From Parvibaculum sp040216885 (GTDB lineage: Bacteria > Pseudomonadota > Alphaproteobacteria > Parvibaculales > Parvibaculaceae), in the NCBI GenBank assembly GCA_040216885.1, contig JAVJOG010000023.1, positions 1 to 64,000 on the forward strand: 64,000 bases of DNA. The letters run 5' to 3'. Below the pieces are notes generated by a model. It saw only the letters and a list, made by a program, of their open reading frames with translations. It ran no database searches and was not told the origin of the DNA. Positions 46,767 to 55,350 of this stretch are shown one piece after another. The position numbers and the translations under genes were made by a program. The stretch's first letter is position 1, and every line of letters starts with the position of its first letter.

Positions 46767-48185
46767 GTGGGAAAGATTACCGGTTTCCTGGAAATCGACC
46801 GGCAGGACCGCAAGTACCTGCCTGCCGCCGACCGCATCAGGAATTACAACGAGTTCGTGATACCGCTCGCCGAGGACGCCGTGCGCGACCAGGCGGCGCG
46901 CTGCATGGATTGCGGCATTCCCTATTGTCACAACGGCTGTCCGGTGAACAATCAGATTCCGGACTGGAACGATCTCGTCTATCGCGACGACTGGGAAGAA
47001 GCCTGCCGCAACCTCCACTCGACCAACAACTTCCCGGAGTTCACAGGCCGCATCTGTCCCGCGCCCTGCGAGGCAAGCTGTACGCTGAACCTCACCGAAG
47101 CGCCGGTGACGATCAAGACGATCGAATGCGCCATCGTCGACCGGGGCTGGCAGGAAGGCTGGATCGCGCCGCAGCGGCCGGCCGCGAAAACCGGCAAGAA
47201 GATCGCCATTGTCGGCGCGGGCCCGGCGGGCCTTGCCGCCGCGCAACAGCTTTCGCGGCGCGGCCACGAGGTACATGTGTTCGAACGGCAGGCAAAGGCC
47301 GGCGGCTTGCTACGCTACGGCATTCCCGACTTCAAGATGGAAAAGCATCATATCGACCGCCGCATCGCCCAGATGGAGAAGGAAGGTACGGTCTTCCACT
47401 ACGGCGTCCATGTCGGCGTCAACAAAAGCGCGAAGGACCTCGACCGCGAATTCGACGCCGTGCTGCTGACCGGCGGCTCGGAAAAGCCGCGCGATCTCGA
47501 AGTCGAGGGCCGCGAGCTTTCCGGCGTTCATTTCGCGATGGAATTCCTGCCGCAGCAGAACCGGCGCGTCTCAGACGAACCCATCGGGCAGGTCGAACCG
47601 ATCCTTGCCGGCGGCAAGCATGTCGTCGTCATCGGCGGCGGCGACACTGGCTCCGACTGCATCGGCACTTCGTTCCGCCAGGGCGCGATTTCGGTGACGC
47701 AGCTCGAAATCATGCCGGCGCCGCCGGAAAAGGAAAACAAGCTGCTGACATGGCCGGACTGGCCGCTGAAGATGCGCACCTCCTCGAGTCAGGCCGAAGG
47801 CGCCGCGCGCGACTTCGCGGTGATGACACGGCGCATTCTCGGCAGGGACGGCCATGTCCGTGCCATCGAATGCGTCCGAGTCGACGAGAAAATGCAGGCC
47901 ATCCCCGGCTCCGAATTCGAAATCAAGGCCGACCTCGTATTGCTCGCGATGGGGTTCGTGCATCCGGTCCATGAAGGCATGCTGGCGGAGCTCGGGCTGC
48001 AGCTCGACAAGCGCGGCAATGTCGCCGCCGACACGGCAACCTACAAATCGTCGATCGACAAGGTCTTTGCGGCAGGCGACATGCGCCGCGGCCAATCGCT
48101 TGTCGTATGGGCCATTCGCGAAGGCCGGCAGGCTGCCCGCGAGGTAGACCTGTTCCTGATGGGGGAAACGACATTGCCGCGCTGA
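46767..48185 (+). CDS. gltD: glutamate synthase (NADPH) small subunit
   Basis: A 472-residue FAD/NADPH subunit that passes electrons to GltB. It starts at GTG 46767, 5 nt after the gltB stop, with AGGAG upstream. N-terminal 4Fe-4S cysteines are in AARCMDCGIPYCHNGCPV and GRICPAPCEASC. The FAD Rossmann motif is AIVGAGPAGLAAAQQLSRRG, and the NADPH motif is VVIGGGDTGSDCIGTS. The terminal ATYKSSIDKVFAAGDMRRGQSLVVWAI closes the FAD site. It completes the GOGAT pathway of ammonium assimilation with GltB. Confidence 0.95.
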   Translation: MGKITGFLEIDRQDRKYLPAADRIRNYNEFVIPLAEDAVRDQAARCMDCGIPYCHNGCPVNNQIPDWNDLVYRDDWEEACRNLHSTNNFPEFTGRICPAPCEASCTLNLTEAPVTIKTIECAIVDRGWQEGWIAPQRPAAKTGKKIAIVGAGPAGLAAAQQLSRRGHEVHVFERQAKAGGLLRYGIPDFKMEKHHIDRRIAQMEKEGTVFHYGVHVGVNKSAKDLDREFDAVLLTGGSEKPRDLEVEGRELSGVHFAMEFLPQQNRRVSDEPIGQVEPILAGGKHVVVIGGGDTGSDCIGTSFRQGAISVTQLEIMPAPPEKENKLLTWPDWPLKMRTSSSQAEGAARDFAVMTRRILGRDGHVRAIECVRVDEKMQAIPGSEFEIKADLVLLAMGFVHPVHEGMLAELGLQLDKRGNVAADTATYKSSIDKVFAAGDMRRGQSLVVWAIREGRQAAREVDLFLMGETTLPR

Positions 48186-48208
48186 CCGACAAGCGCCACG
48201 CAAAACGG

Positions 48209-48245
48209 AAAAGCCCCTGTGAGAACTCTCGCAGGGGCTTTTCGA
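48209..48245 (+). terminator. rho-independent terminator after gltD
   Basis: A long hairpin: AAAAGCCCCTG (48209-48219) pairs with CAGGGGCTTTT (48232-48242) around a GAGA/TCTC inner stem. A short, imperfect T-rich tail follows. It ends the gltBD transcript before azlC. Confidence 0.85.
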
Positions 48246-48278
48246 TTTTCGAGACGGAAACAACGAGAGACGAAAGAA

Positions 48279-48998
48279 ATGAAACCTGCACTCGGCGATT
48301 ATATCGCCGGTATCCGCGTCATGCTGCCGCTGCTCCCCGGTGCCGTTCCTTTCGGCATGATCGCGGGCGCGGTTGCGGCCGAAGCGAAATTTGGCGCGGC
48401 CGCCGGCATCGGCCAGTCGATCGCCATTTATGCAGGCGCCGCGCAGCTCGCCTCGACCCAACTGGTTGCCGAAGCCGCACCGGCCCTGGTCGTCGTTCTG
48501 ACGGGCCTCGTCATCAACCTGCGTTTTGCGATGTACAGCGCCTCGCTCGCGCCGCATTTCGCCGGGCTCTCGTTCCGCCGCCGCGCGATGCTCGCCTATC
48601 TGATGACCGATCAGTCCTACGCGCTCAGCATCACGCGCTATACTGCCGACAGCGGTATGACCGCGTTGGCGAAAGCTCGCTTCTATCTCGGCGGCGCTGT
48701 CGCCATGTGGATCGTCTGGCTGGCGGCGACGGCCGCGGGCTTCATCCTCGGCAGCCGTGTACCGCCGAGCTGGTCGCTCGATTTCTTCGTGCCGCTAAGT
48801 TTTCTGGCGCTGCTTGTGCCGGGCATTCGCGACCGCGCCGCGGGCCTTGCTGCGGTGACCGGCGCGACGGTCGCCGTTGCCGCCTCGGGTCTGCCCTTCA
48901 ATCTCGGCCTGTTTCTCGCCGCGACCTGCGGCATCGCGACCGGATATTTCTGCGAAACGAGATGGGCATCGAAAAAACCGCAACAGGGAGAGAGTTGA
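48279..48998 (+). CDS. azlC: AzlC-family branched-chain amino-acid exporter subunit
   Basis: A 239-residue membrane protein with about six hydrophobic segments. The family signature is GVRVMLPLLPGAVPFGMIAGAVAAEAKFGAA near the start and GLVINLRFAMYSASLAPHF in the middle, followed by the MTDQSYAL motif. AzlC and AzlD together export branched-chain amino acids or analogues such as 4-azaleucine. ATG 48279 was chosen over the further upstream 48219, which runs into the gltD terminator. The stop overlaps the azlD start (TGATG). Confidence 0.88.
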   Translation: MKPALGDYIAGIRVMLPLLPGAVPFGMIAGAVAAEAKFGAAAGIGQSIAIYAGAAQLASTQLVAEAAPALVVVLTGLVINLRFAMYSASLAPHFAGLSFRRRAMLAYLMTDQSYALSITRYTADSGMTALAKARFYLGGAVAMWIVWLAATAAGFILGSRVPPSWSLDFFVPLSFLALLVPGIRDRAAGLAAVTGATVAVAASGLPFNLGLFLAATCGIATGYFCETRWASKKPQQGES

Positions 48999-49324
48999 TG
49001 GACGCGACAACACTCTGGCTGACGATCGCCGCCATCGGCATCGGCACGTTCGCGCTGCGCTTTTCCTTCATCGGACTTTCCGGACGGCTTGCGCTGCCGG
49101 CACCCTTGACGCGCGCCTTGCGCTTTGTTCCGGCGGCCGTGCTGAGCGCAATCATTCTGCCCGCGGCACTGCGCATGCCCGAGGGCGGCCTCGACATCGC
49201 GCTCGACAATCCGCGATTGATCGCCTGTATCGTCGCAGCCGGTGTCGCCTGGGCGACGAAAAGCGTACTTGCAACGCTTGCCGTCGGCATGGGTGCGTTG
49301 TGGGCGCTCCAGGCGCTGATGTGA
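48998..49324 (+). CDS. azlD: AzlD-family transport subunit
   Basis: A 108-residue protein with three to four membrane segments. The conserved pieces are LTIAAIGIGTFALRFSFIGL, RALRFVPAAVLSAIILPAAL and the last helix (VAWATKSVLATLAVGMGALW), matching the AzlD family (DUF931). GGGAGAGAG lies before ATG 48998, and the start overlaps azlC. Works with AzlC as a two-component exporter. Confidence 0.88.
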   Translation: MDATTLWLTIAAIGIGTFALRFSFIGLSGRLALPAPLTRALRFVPAAVLSAIILPAALRMPEGGLDIALDNPRLIACIVAAGVAWATKSVLATLAVGMGALWALQALM

Positions 49325-49331
49325 CGGGAAC

Positions 49332-49745
49332 CTAGCCCGGCCCGCTGCCGGGCCTGCCCCGCAGCAGTCTTGCGCCCTCCTGGGCGCGGGCGCGCTCACT
49401 GTCGACCCGAAGCTCGAATTCTGCCCAGCTCGCATCGCGTAGTTCGTTGACCCTCGCGCGCGCCGCAACCGACGGATCCGTGAAGCCGCTTACCTGCATG
49501 CGCTCGTTCCACGCAGCCGAAAGCGCCACCACCGTGTCCTGCACCGGCCCGACGCCGAACCCGTTGACCCAGGTGACAAGGCGCTCACTGTTGAAGACGA
49601 GCAGAATTGCTAATGTCAGCCACATGGCACGCGTGAAGCGCGCGACAGCGCGGCGCGTATGCTCCGCCGTCTGCAGCTCGACCCGTGAGGCAGCCTCCCA
49701 GCCGTCTTCCAGATTCGTTTCGATTTCGCGAATGAGGTCCAGCAT
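49332..49745 (-). CDS. membrane-anchored coiled-coil protein, unknown
   Basis: A 137-residue protein. An N-terminal charged helix (LIREIETNLEDGWEAASRVE) leads to one hydrophobic segment at about residues 40-52. A soluble C-terminal half rich in Arg/Glu/Ala follows (RVNELRDASWAEFELRVDSE) and is likely helical. I do not recognise the family. It lies 9 bp after the MBOAT gene on the same strand, which makes it probably the last gene of the O-acyltransferase operon. Confidence 0.5.
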   Translation of the reverse strand: MLDLIREIETNLEDGWEAASRVELQTAEHTRRAVARFTRAMWLTLAILLVFNSERLVTWVNGFGVGPVQDTVVALSAAWNERMQVSGFTDPSVAARARVNELRDASWAEFELRVDSERARAQEGARLLRGRPGSGPG

Positions 49746-49754
49746 GTTTCGGCC

Positions 49755-51206
49755 TCAGAACTGGAAATAGATGAAAGGCGCGACGCCTTCGGGCGCCACC
49801 GCCCAGATCAGCCACACACCGCCACCGAGAATGAGCCCGAGTATCGGCGAGGGCAACCACTGCAACCCCTGCGCCAGCCAGCGGCCAAGATCGCGCGGCG
49901 TAAACTGGAAAAGCATCGCAAGCGCGATCAATCCGACCAGGAAAGGCGTCGCATACTGGCTCGGATCGGACCATCGCGCGAAGCCGGCAAGATAGCTGCC
50001 GGCGGTCGCGAAACTGTCGGCGCGGAAGAAAATCCACGCAAAGCAGACCAGATGAAAGGTCCAGAAAACGCCGACCACGTGCTGCGCGCCATGGCCGATC
50101 GCGCTGGCGATGCCGCCGGAGCCGGCATGTGGCGGCGCAAATTCGTCGAGCTTGCGTCGCCCAAAGCGTTCGGCCGCGAGCATCGCACCGTGGAAAGTGC
50201 CCCAGAAAACGAATGTCCATGCCGCACCGTGCCAGATGCCGCCGAGAAACATCGTGAGAAAGAGATTGCGATAGGTCTTCGCCTCGCCGTGCCTGTTGCC
50301 GCCAAGCGGCTTGTAGAGATAGTCGCGCAGCCAGGTCGACAGTGAAATATGCCAACGCCGCCAGAAATCCTGCAGGCTCGACGCGCGGTACGGCTGGTTG
50401 AAATTTTCGAGAAAGCGATAGCCGAGGAGCGCCGCAACGCCGATGGCTATGTCGCTATAGCCCGAAAAGTCGCAATAAATCTGGATCGCATAGCCATAGA
50501 CACCGATCAGCAGATCGAGCGCCCCGACCGCCGTTGGATCGAAGAACACCGGATCGACGAGTTCGGTCGCCAGGTAGTTCGCGACCAGCATTTTCTTGGC
50601 GAGACCGGAAAGCACCAGCACCGTGCCGACGCCGACATGCGCGCGTGTCAACGCCGGTGCGCGGTGCAACTGCGGCAGGAAGTCCGCTGCACGCACGATC
50701 GGGCCGGCGACAAGCTGCGGAAAGAACGAGATATAGAGCATCACATTGGCAAGCGACCGCTCCGCCCGCACATGACCGCGATAGACGTCGACGACGTAGG
50801 AGATGCCCTGGAAAGTGAAGAACGAAATGCCGACCGGCAGGATCACCTGCATGAAAGGCAGGTCGCGCTCAAGCCCCGCCATTTCGAGCAGCGTCGAAAG
50901 CGAGGTGAGAAAGAAGCCGTAATATTTGAAGAAGCCGAGGATCGCGAGACCGCCGGTTACGGCGAGCGTGACGATCAGCTTGCGCAGTACGGGATGCGCG
51001 GTATGAGCGAGACCGAGACCCGCGACATAGTTGATCAGCGTCGAGACGAGCAGCAGCCCCATGAACCGCCAGTCCCACCAGCCATAGAAGAAATAGCTGG
51101 CGGCCAGCAGCACGAGCTTGCGCCAATGCGGCGTCCAGCGCGCGGCCCAGCTGACCGTGAACACGATCAGGAAAAAAATCCCGAACTCTATCGTCGGAAA
51201 AAGCAT
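49755..51206 (-). CDS. MBOAT-family membrane O-acyltransferase (AlgI/DltB-like)
   Basis: A 483-residue polytopic enzyme with about ten helices. The signature is FFPQLVAGPIVRAADFLPQL (MBOAT), YGYAIQIYCDFSGYSDIAIGVAALLG, FWRRWHISLSTWLRDYLYKPLGG (conserved His) and the catalytic His in FLGGIWHGAAWTF. It moves acetyl or acyl groups across the membrane to a carbohydrate or lipid acceptor. Start at ATG 51206 (MLFPTIEF) matches AlgI-like proteins; the longer start at 51251 does not. Two SGNH proteins are encoded upstream, as in alginate (AlgIJX) and PatA/PatB systems. A CtrA-type box lies about 110 bp upstream. Confidence 0.9.
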   Translation of the reverse strand: MLFPTIEFGIFFLIVFTVSWAARWTPHWRKLVLLAASYFFYGWWDWRFMGLLLVSTLINYVAGLGLAHTAHPVLRKLIVTLAVTGGLAILGFFKYYGFFLTSLSTLLEMAGLERDLPFMQVILPVGISFFTFQGISYVVDVYRGHVRAERSLANVMLYISFFPQLVAGPIVRAADFLPQLHRAPALTRAHVGVGTVLVLSGLAKKMLVANYLATELVDPVFFDPTAVGALDLLIGVYGYAIQIYCDFSGYSDIAIGVAALLGYRFLENFNQPYRASSLQDFWRRWHISLSTWLRDYLYKPLGGNRHGEAKTYRNLFLTMFLGGIWHGAAWTFVFWGTFHGAMLAAERFGRRKLDEFAPPHAGSGGIASAIGHGAQHVVGVFWTFHLVCFAWIFFRADSFATAGSYLAGFARWSDPSQYATPFLVGLIALAMLFQFTPRDLGRWLAQGLQWLPSPILGLILGGGVWLIWAVAPEGVAPFIYFQF

Positions 51207-51314
51207 ACCGCCCGTCACCCGCACCTGAACAGAAGTCACCCAGCCAACCATCAGGGGGGCATGACGGAACCAGACGCATCATCCCCGCCCGGACCGAAAA
51301 GCTCAATAATTCCC

Positions 51315-51329
51315 TTAACTTATGGTTAA
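51315..51329 (-). promoter_or_regulatory. perfect CtrA-type box TTAA-N7-TTAA upstream of the MBOAT gene
   Basis: TTAA (51315-51318) and TTAA (51326-51329) separated by seven bases between the SGNH gene stop (51345) and the MBOAT start (51206). In a 64-kb GC-rich window a perfect match is expected by chance well under once. CtrA is the alphaproteobacterial cell-cycle regulator, so this suggests cell-cycle-timed expression of the MBOAT gene (inference). Confidence 0.5.
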
Positions 51330-51344
51330 CCACCGCAAACCGGT

Positions 51345-52592
51345 TCATGGCCGGCAGATACCGCCTTTCGCCGTCTCACGGGCACCCATCAGCGCCGCCC
51401 ACAACGCATCCCCCAGAAGCGCCGCGCCGGATGGACGCAAATGCACACGGTCGGCATAGGCGAGCGGCGGCGTTTCCATGGCCCAGCGATGCACGCTGCA
51501 GCGCCCGCCCATCGCCGCTGCCCCATCCCAGTAGAACGTGCCATCTTCGGCAGCGAGCGCACGCATCGTCTCGCGCAGCGGGCCAAGCTTCGGCGGCGTT
51601 GCCCAGCCGCCGCCGCAAGCTTCGCCCGTGCCCTGTCGTGCGCCGTCAAAGGGCCCGAGCAGCGCCATCGATGCGCCGGGCACCGCCGCCCGGATGCGGC
51701 CGATCAGACCGGCAAGCAGCGCCCTGTGCGCATCGGGATCGAGACCGTTGTCGAAGCCCTCATTGGTGCCGTAGCCGAGAATGACGAGATCGGGCTTCAG
51801 GGCCGCAAGCTGCGCCGCGACGATGCGTCCGTCCCAGCGCGAGGTTATGGCCGCGGTCGCCGCGACAATGCCGTGACTGTCATACCGAACGCCCGGACGG
51901 CCGTCATGGACCGCATGTGCAACCGACCAGCCGAGAAGATGGACCGGACCGTTGCCCGCCGGCCAGAGCGTGGCACGGTTTGCTGCGGCCGGTACCGTCA
52001 GGCGCACAAGCCCCGGTTCGGCCCGCCGTGTCGACAGGCGAAAGGGCGCCGCCTCCCCGAGCCTCAGCATGACGGCGCCGGTGTCCGGCCCGCCGGCGAT
52101 TTCGAGTGTCAGAGCGGCGATAGGTTCGGCGGCACTCATCGTCATCACGGCATCGGGGTCGTCGGCCGCTGCGCGGAAGCCCTGAATGCCAAAGGGTCCC
52201 TCCGCCGCGGCGGGCAGGCTCGAGACGACCACCCAGGGGCCGCGCATCGAAAGCGTGAAGCCGTCAGGCGCGTAATAGCGAAACGGAACGCCCGGCATCA
52301 ACCCGCGGCCTGCATCGCCGAAGCGCGCCTGCCAACGCTCGCGCAACGGTCGCGTCAGATGGTCGAGCGAGATGTGGCTGTCGCCGAGATGAAGAATAGT
52401 GAGCGGATGCGCCCGCGTTCCCCCCTGTATCGCGTCGATCGCCGCATGAAAGGATTGAAGACCTTGCGGCGATGGCGGGCAGTCAGCGGCATGGACCGGC
52501 GCGACGCAGGCAGCAAGAAGGATCGCCGCCGCGAAACGCACGGCGTGAAGGCAGGAGGTGTCAGTTGACGGGACCGGTCCAGCGCCAGTCAT
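51345..52592 (-). CDS. SGNH-hydrolase-family secreted protein of the O-acetylation cluster
   Basis: A 415-residue secreted protein. A signal peptide precedes the mature region and ends in the LLAACVAPVHAA segment. The SGNH blocks are LTILHLGDSHIS (nucleophile Ser), VILGYGTNEGFDN (block III Asn), and DRVHLRPSGAALLG (Asp and His). Such proteins act as acetyltransferases or esterases that receive an acyl group from an MBOAT partner and place it on a polysaccharide or glycolipid. ATG 52592 overlaps the previous SGNH gene by 32 nt; an AGG site precedes it. The product most likely works in the periplasm. Confidence 0.8.
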   Translation of the reverse strand: MTGAGPVPSTDTSCLHAVRFAAAILLAACVAPVHAADCPPSPQGLQSFHAAIDAIQGGTRAHPLTILHLGDSHISLDHLTRPLRERWQARFGDAGRGLMPGVPFRYYAPDGFTLSMRGPWVVVSSLPAAAEGPFGIQGFRAAADDPDAVMTMSAAEPIAALTLEIAGGPDTGAVMLRLGEAAPFRLSTRRAEPGLVRLTVPAAANRATLWPAGNGPVHLLGWSVAHAVHDGRPGVRYDSHGIVAATAAITSRWDGRIVAAQLAALKPDLVILGYGTNEGFDNGLDPDAHRALLAGLIGRIRAAVPGASMALLGPFDGARQGTGEACGGGWATPPKLGPLRETMRALAAEDGTFYWDGAAAMGGRCSVHRWAMETPPLAYADRVHLRPSGAALLGDALWAALMGARETAKGGICRP

Positions 52593-53565
52593 CGGACCTG
52601 CCGGGGCGTCTGCCGGATGTGTCATAGATAAACGGTTCCTGCACGACGGTTCGTTCTGCCGCAGACACTTCCGGCGCGGCGGCTTTGCTGCGCAATTGCG
52701 GCGGCACTTCGGCGAGACGAACGGGTGCGCTGCCGGTTTCGACATCGGCAAGCATCGCCTGCGCCACACGCTCGCCCAGCAATTCATATCCGGGCATCGT
52801 GAAGTGAATGCCGTCTTCGGCGCGCAACAACCGCGTGCGGCCAAAACGGTCGGCGCCATAAGCCGTGTAACCGCCGGTTTCGTCCGTGGCCAGACCATCG
52901 GTTCTGACGAAGGAAACGCCGTTGATGCGTGCCCGTTCCTCGAAGATTTCGTTGAACTGCGCCATGTCGCCGCCGAAACGCGGACTGCGCATCACCGGCA
53001 ATTCGAGCCAGTAGATGCGGGCGCCGGTCGCTTGCAGCGTCGCGGTGAACGCATCGACGCGGCGCTCGTAGATTTCGCGCCAGCCGGGCTCGAAAAGCGC
53101 ATGGCGCTTGCCTTTTTCGACGATCGGCTGGCGGTCGTTGGTGCCCATGACGACCACCGCGATGTCGATGCGCGTTTCGGCCGCGATATCGCGCACCGCT
53201 TCGTTCCAGTCGTAGTAATCGGCGCGCGAAAAACCTGTGGCGACACGCGATTTCTTGATGACGGTGAAACGCTTGTCCTGACGGAGCACGTGGTAGAGCC
53301 CGGCCCAGGTGCCGTCGCCAAGCGAGTCGCCCATGACGACGACGTTGTAACGCTTTGATTCCACGGGATTTTCAGCAGCGCGCGGCACTTCTTCCTCGAC
53401 CAGCGCAGCGCTTTCGACATGCGCCGGGGTCAGTTGCATCGGCTGCGCGGCAACGGCGGTCCACCAGAACAGCACCAGCGGCAGCACGAGCGCCATCAGC
53501 ACCGCGAGGCGCGATACCTGATTTTCCCGCTCTTTTTCTTGAATTTTAGCGTCGCCCCAATGCAT
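52561..53565 (-). CDS. DUF459/SGNH-family periplasmic protein
   Basis: A 334-residue protein with an N-terminal membrane anchor (about residues 18-38: RLAVLMALVLPLVLFWW). The SGNH blocks are VVVMGDSLGDGTWAGL (Ser), VVVMGTNDRQP (Asn) and DGIHFTMPGYELLGERV (Asp-His). It fits DUF459, found in acyltransferase clusters for acetylated polymers or lipids. ATG 53565 follows a GGGG site; the longer frame uses a TTG. It is first in the minus-strand cluster (DUF459 protein, SGNH protein, MBOAT, small membrane protein). A PhoB array lies about 220 bp upstream. Confidence 0.82.
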   Translation of the reverse strand: MHWGDAKIQEKERENQVSRLAVLMALVLPLVLFWWTAVAAQPMQLTPAHVESAALVEEEVPRAAENPVESKRYNVVVMGDSLGDGTWAGLYHVLRQDKRFTVIKKSRVATGFSRADYYDWNEAVRDIAAETRIDIAVVVMGTNDRQPIVEKGKRHALFEPGWREIYERRVDAFTATLQATGARIYWLELPVMRSPRFGGDMAQFNEIFEERARINGVSFVRTDGLATDETGGYTAYGADRFGRTRLLRAEDGIHFTMPGYELLGERVAQAMLADVETGSAPVRLAEVPPQLRSKAAAPEVSAAERTVVQEPFIYDTSGRRPGRSDDWRWTGPVN

Positions 53566-53783
53566 CGAATACCCCGAATACCCCAACCATGTCCCGCAAC
53601 GGGACGTTTTGAGCCGCTGAATGCCCGTAACCCGTCCCTTGTCCTGCAGAGCCTGTGCCCCGCCCCCGCCTCAAAAAGAGACAAAAGTCTAGTCGGCACA
53701 TATCCATTTGCCTAGACAAGGCCATGATAACCCGGCCCGGTCGGCCGGGGATAAGTAGGCTCACGGAGGTAATCGCGCACCGT

Positions 53784-53812
53784 CTGTCATCGAACTGTCA
53801 AAAAACTGTCAC
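53784..53812 (+). promoter_or_regulatory. PhoB (Pho box) array 3
   Basis: CTGTCAT (53784), CTGTCAA (53795) and CTGTCAC (53806) are spaced exactly 11 bp apart with A-rich spacers, nearly identical to array 1. The array faces the plus strand, but the only start downstream of the region is the minus-strand DUF459/SGNH operon, about 220 bp away. Confidence 0.75.
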
Positions 53813-53849
53813 AAACACGCCCGCGCCGCCCGCGCACGGCAAAACACAT

Positions 53850-53885
53850 CGGGGATAAATCGCGGGAAAAAATATTTTATCCCCG
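53850..53885. repeat. inverted repeat CGGGGATAAA-N16-TTTATCCCCG
   Basis: Ten-base arms (53850-53859 and 53876-53885) surround a spacer that itself contains GCGGG and TATTTT. It is placed just after the VWA stop codon and before the PhoB array. A third copy of the half-site, GGGGATAAG, lies at 53747. It might be an operator; it lacks the T-run of a terminator. Confidence 0.6.
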
Positions 53886-53901
53886 CTTTCCAGGACAGCA
53901 C

Positions 53902-55338
53902 TCAAACGGCGCTCCGCAAAAGCTCCGAGACGACGCGCTCGAGGTCCTTCAGCGAGGTACAGGTGACGGCCTTGTCGCAATAGGGTTGGAGCTTCCGCAT
54001 CTCGCTGTCGCCTGAATTCCACATCGTGCGGGGCTCGGGATTGAGCCAGACGACGCGCCGCGCCCGCGCATGGATCTTCTTCAGAATATCGCCGCGCGGA
54101 TCGCCGTAGTTGGAGCGCGCATCGCCGAGAATGAGAACGGTGGTGCGATGGTCGATGTCGTCGAGCGCGATTTCCTCGAAATCCATGAAGGCCTGGCCGT
54201 AGTCCGTCGAGCCGCCGCCATGCTCGCGCAGGGTCTCGACCAGCGCGTCTTCAAGTTTCTCGCGTTCGAAGAGCGAGGTCGTCTCGCCGAGCCGGCCGGA
54301 AAAGGCAAAGCTGCGAACGCCGGGCAGCACTTCCTGCAAGGAGTAGAGAAACATCAGCAGGAAACGCGCGACCTGCGCCACCGATCCGGACACGTCGCAA
54401 ACCGCCATCACTTTCGGCCGGTCGATTTTCGTCCGCTTCCAGACGGTATGGAACATCAGCCCGTCATATTCGATATTGGCGCGGATCGTCCGTCGGATGT
54501 CGAGCACGCCACGCCGCGACACTTTCTTGCGGCGCGAATGCAGCGCGATCAGGCGCTTGGCCATCTTGCGCACCAGCTCACGCATGATTTTCATGTCGGA
54601 GCGGTCGATATTGGAAAGCCGCACCTGGGCCAGAACTTCCTCACGCAGCTGCCGGCCCGAATTGGCGGTGAAGATTTCGAGCTGCTTCTCGACATAGTCG
54701 CGCACCTGAGCCCGCAACCCCTCGCGCGCCCCGGCAAGCCGCTCGGCACCCGATACATTACCGTCACGCTCGCGCCGCTCGATTTCCTCGTTGAGACCGT
54801 CAAGCCCCATCAGTTCCATGATGCGGCGCGTGAACATGCCGCGCTGCGTGAAGAGACGGATACGATTGAGCTGCGCCTGACGCGCGCCCTCCGCCAGCGC
54901 CATCTGAAGTTCGGCCTGATCACCGCGTTCGAGCAGCGAGGCAAGATCGGTGGCGGGGGCGGGCTCGCCCTCGCCCGGCTCGCCGCCCATGCCGCCCGAA
55001 CCCGGCGCGGACGGGCTGCCCGATTGCTGCGGCGACCCGTCCTCGCCCTCGCCGCCTTCGGCTTCCGCATTGCCGGCGGCATCCGCGCGGTCGTCATTGG
55101 CGGCCGGCGGACGGCTCTTGAACTGGTCGAAGGCAAAGAAGGCGTCGAAGGTTTCCTCGAAGGCGGCCTTCTCGTCCTCGCTTTTCGCCAGCACCTGCGC
55201 CAGCGCATCGCGGAGCGTCATGCGGTCGTCGAGACCGACCAGCCCGACGACGCGGCCGGCATCGATCGATTCCGAGGTCGAGACACGGACATCGGCCGAA
55301 CGCAGCGCACGGATGAAATCGCCGAGGACTTCGGTCAT
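53902..55338 (-). CDS. VWA (CoxE-like) domain protein
   Basis: A 478-residue protein. Residues about 85-135 are a low-complexity Gly/Ser/Pro/Glu-rich linker. The C-terminal half is a von Willebrand A domain whose metal site is VCDVSGSVAQVARFL (MIDAS DxSxS), with GGGSTDYGQAF and ILGDARSNYGDP later. It belongs to the CoxE/VWA family that acts with a MoxR ATPase to insert cofactors or remodel metalloenzymes and cell-surface proteins. It lies 12 bp downstream of the MoxR gene on the same strand, so they form one operon. The client protein is not identifiable here. Confidence 0.85.
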   Translation of the reverse strand: MTEVLGDFIRALRSADVRVSTSESIDAGRVVGLVGLDDRMTLRDALAQVLAKSEDEKAAFEETFDAFFAFDQFKSRPPAANDDRADAAGNAEAEGGEGEDGSPQQSGSPSAPGSGGMGGEPGEGEPAPATDLASLLERGDQAELQMALAEGARQAQLNRIRLFTQRGMFTRRIMELMGLDGLNEEIERRERDGNVSGAERLAGAREGLRAQVRDYVEKQLEIFTANSGRQLREEVLAQVRLSNIDRSDMKIMRELVRKMAKRLIALHSRRKKVSRRGVLDIRRTIRANIEYDGLMFHTVWKRTKIDRPKVMAVCDVSGSVAQVARFLLMFLYSLQEVLPGVRSFAFSGRLGETTSLFEREKLEDALVETLREHGGGSTDYGQAFMDFEEIALDDIDHRTTVLILGDARSNYGDPRGDILKKIHARARRVVWLNPEPRTMWNSGDSEMRKLQPYCDKAVTCTSLKDLERVVSELLRSAV

Positions 55339-55350
55339 GGGACGGCTCCC

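Larger units (their letters stand above)
53566..53901. other. regulatory intergenic region with PhoB array and GGGGATAA motifs
   Basis: No supported gene. A PhoB array (53784-53812) is flanked by a GGGGATAAG motif on the left and, on the right, by an inverted pair of CGGGGATAAA sequences (53850-53859 and 53876-53885). The left part also contains a G+C hairpin. The minus-strand promoter of the DUF459 gene must be here, but the -10/-35 is not obvious. The VWA gene stop marks the right border. Confidence 0.6.
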
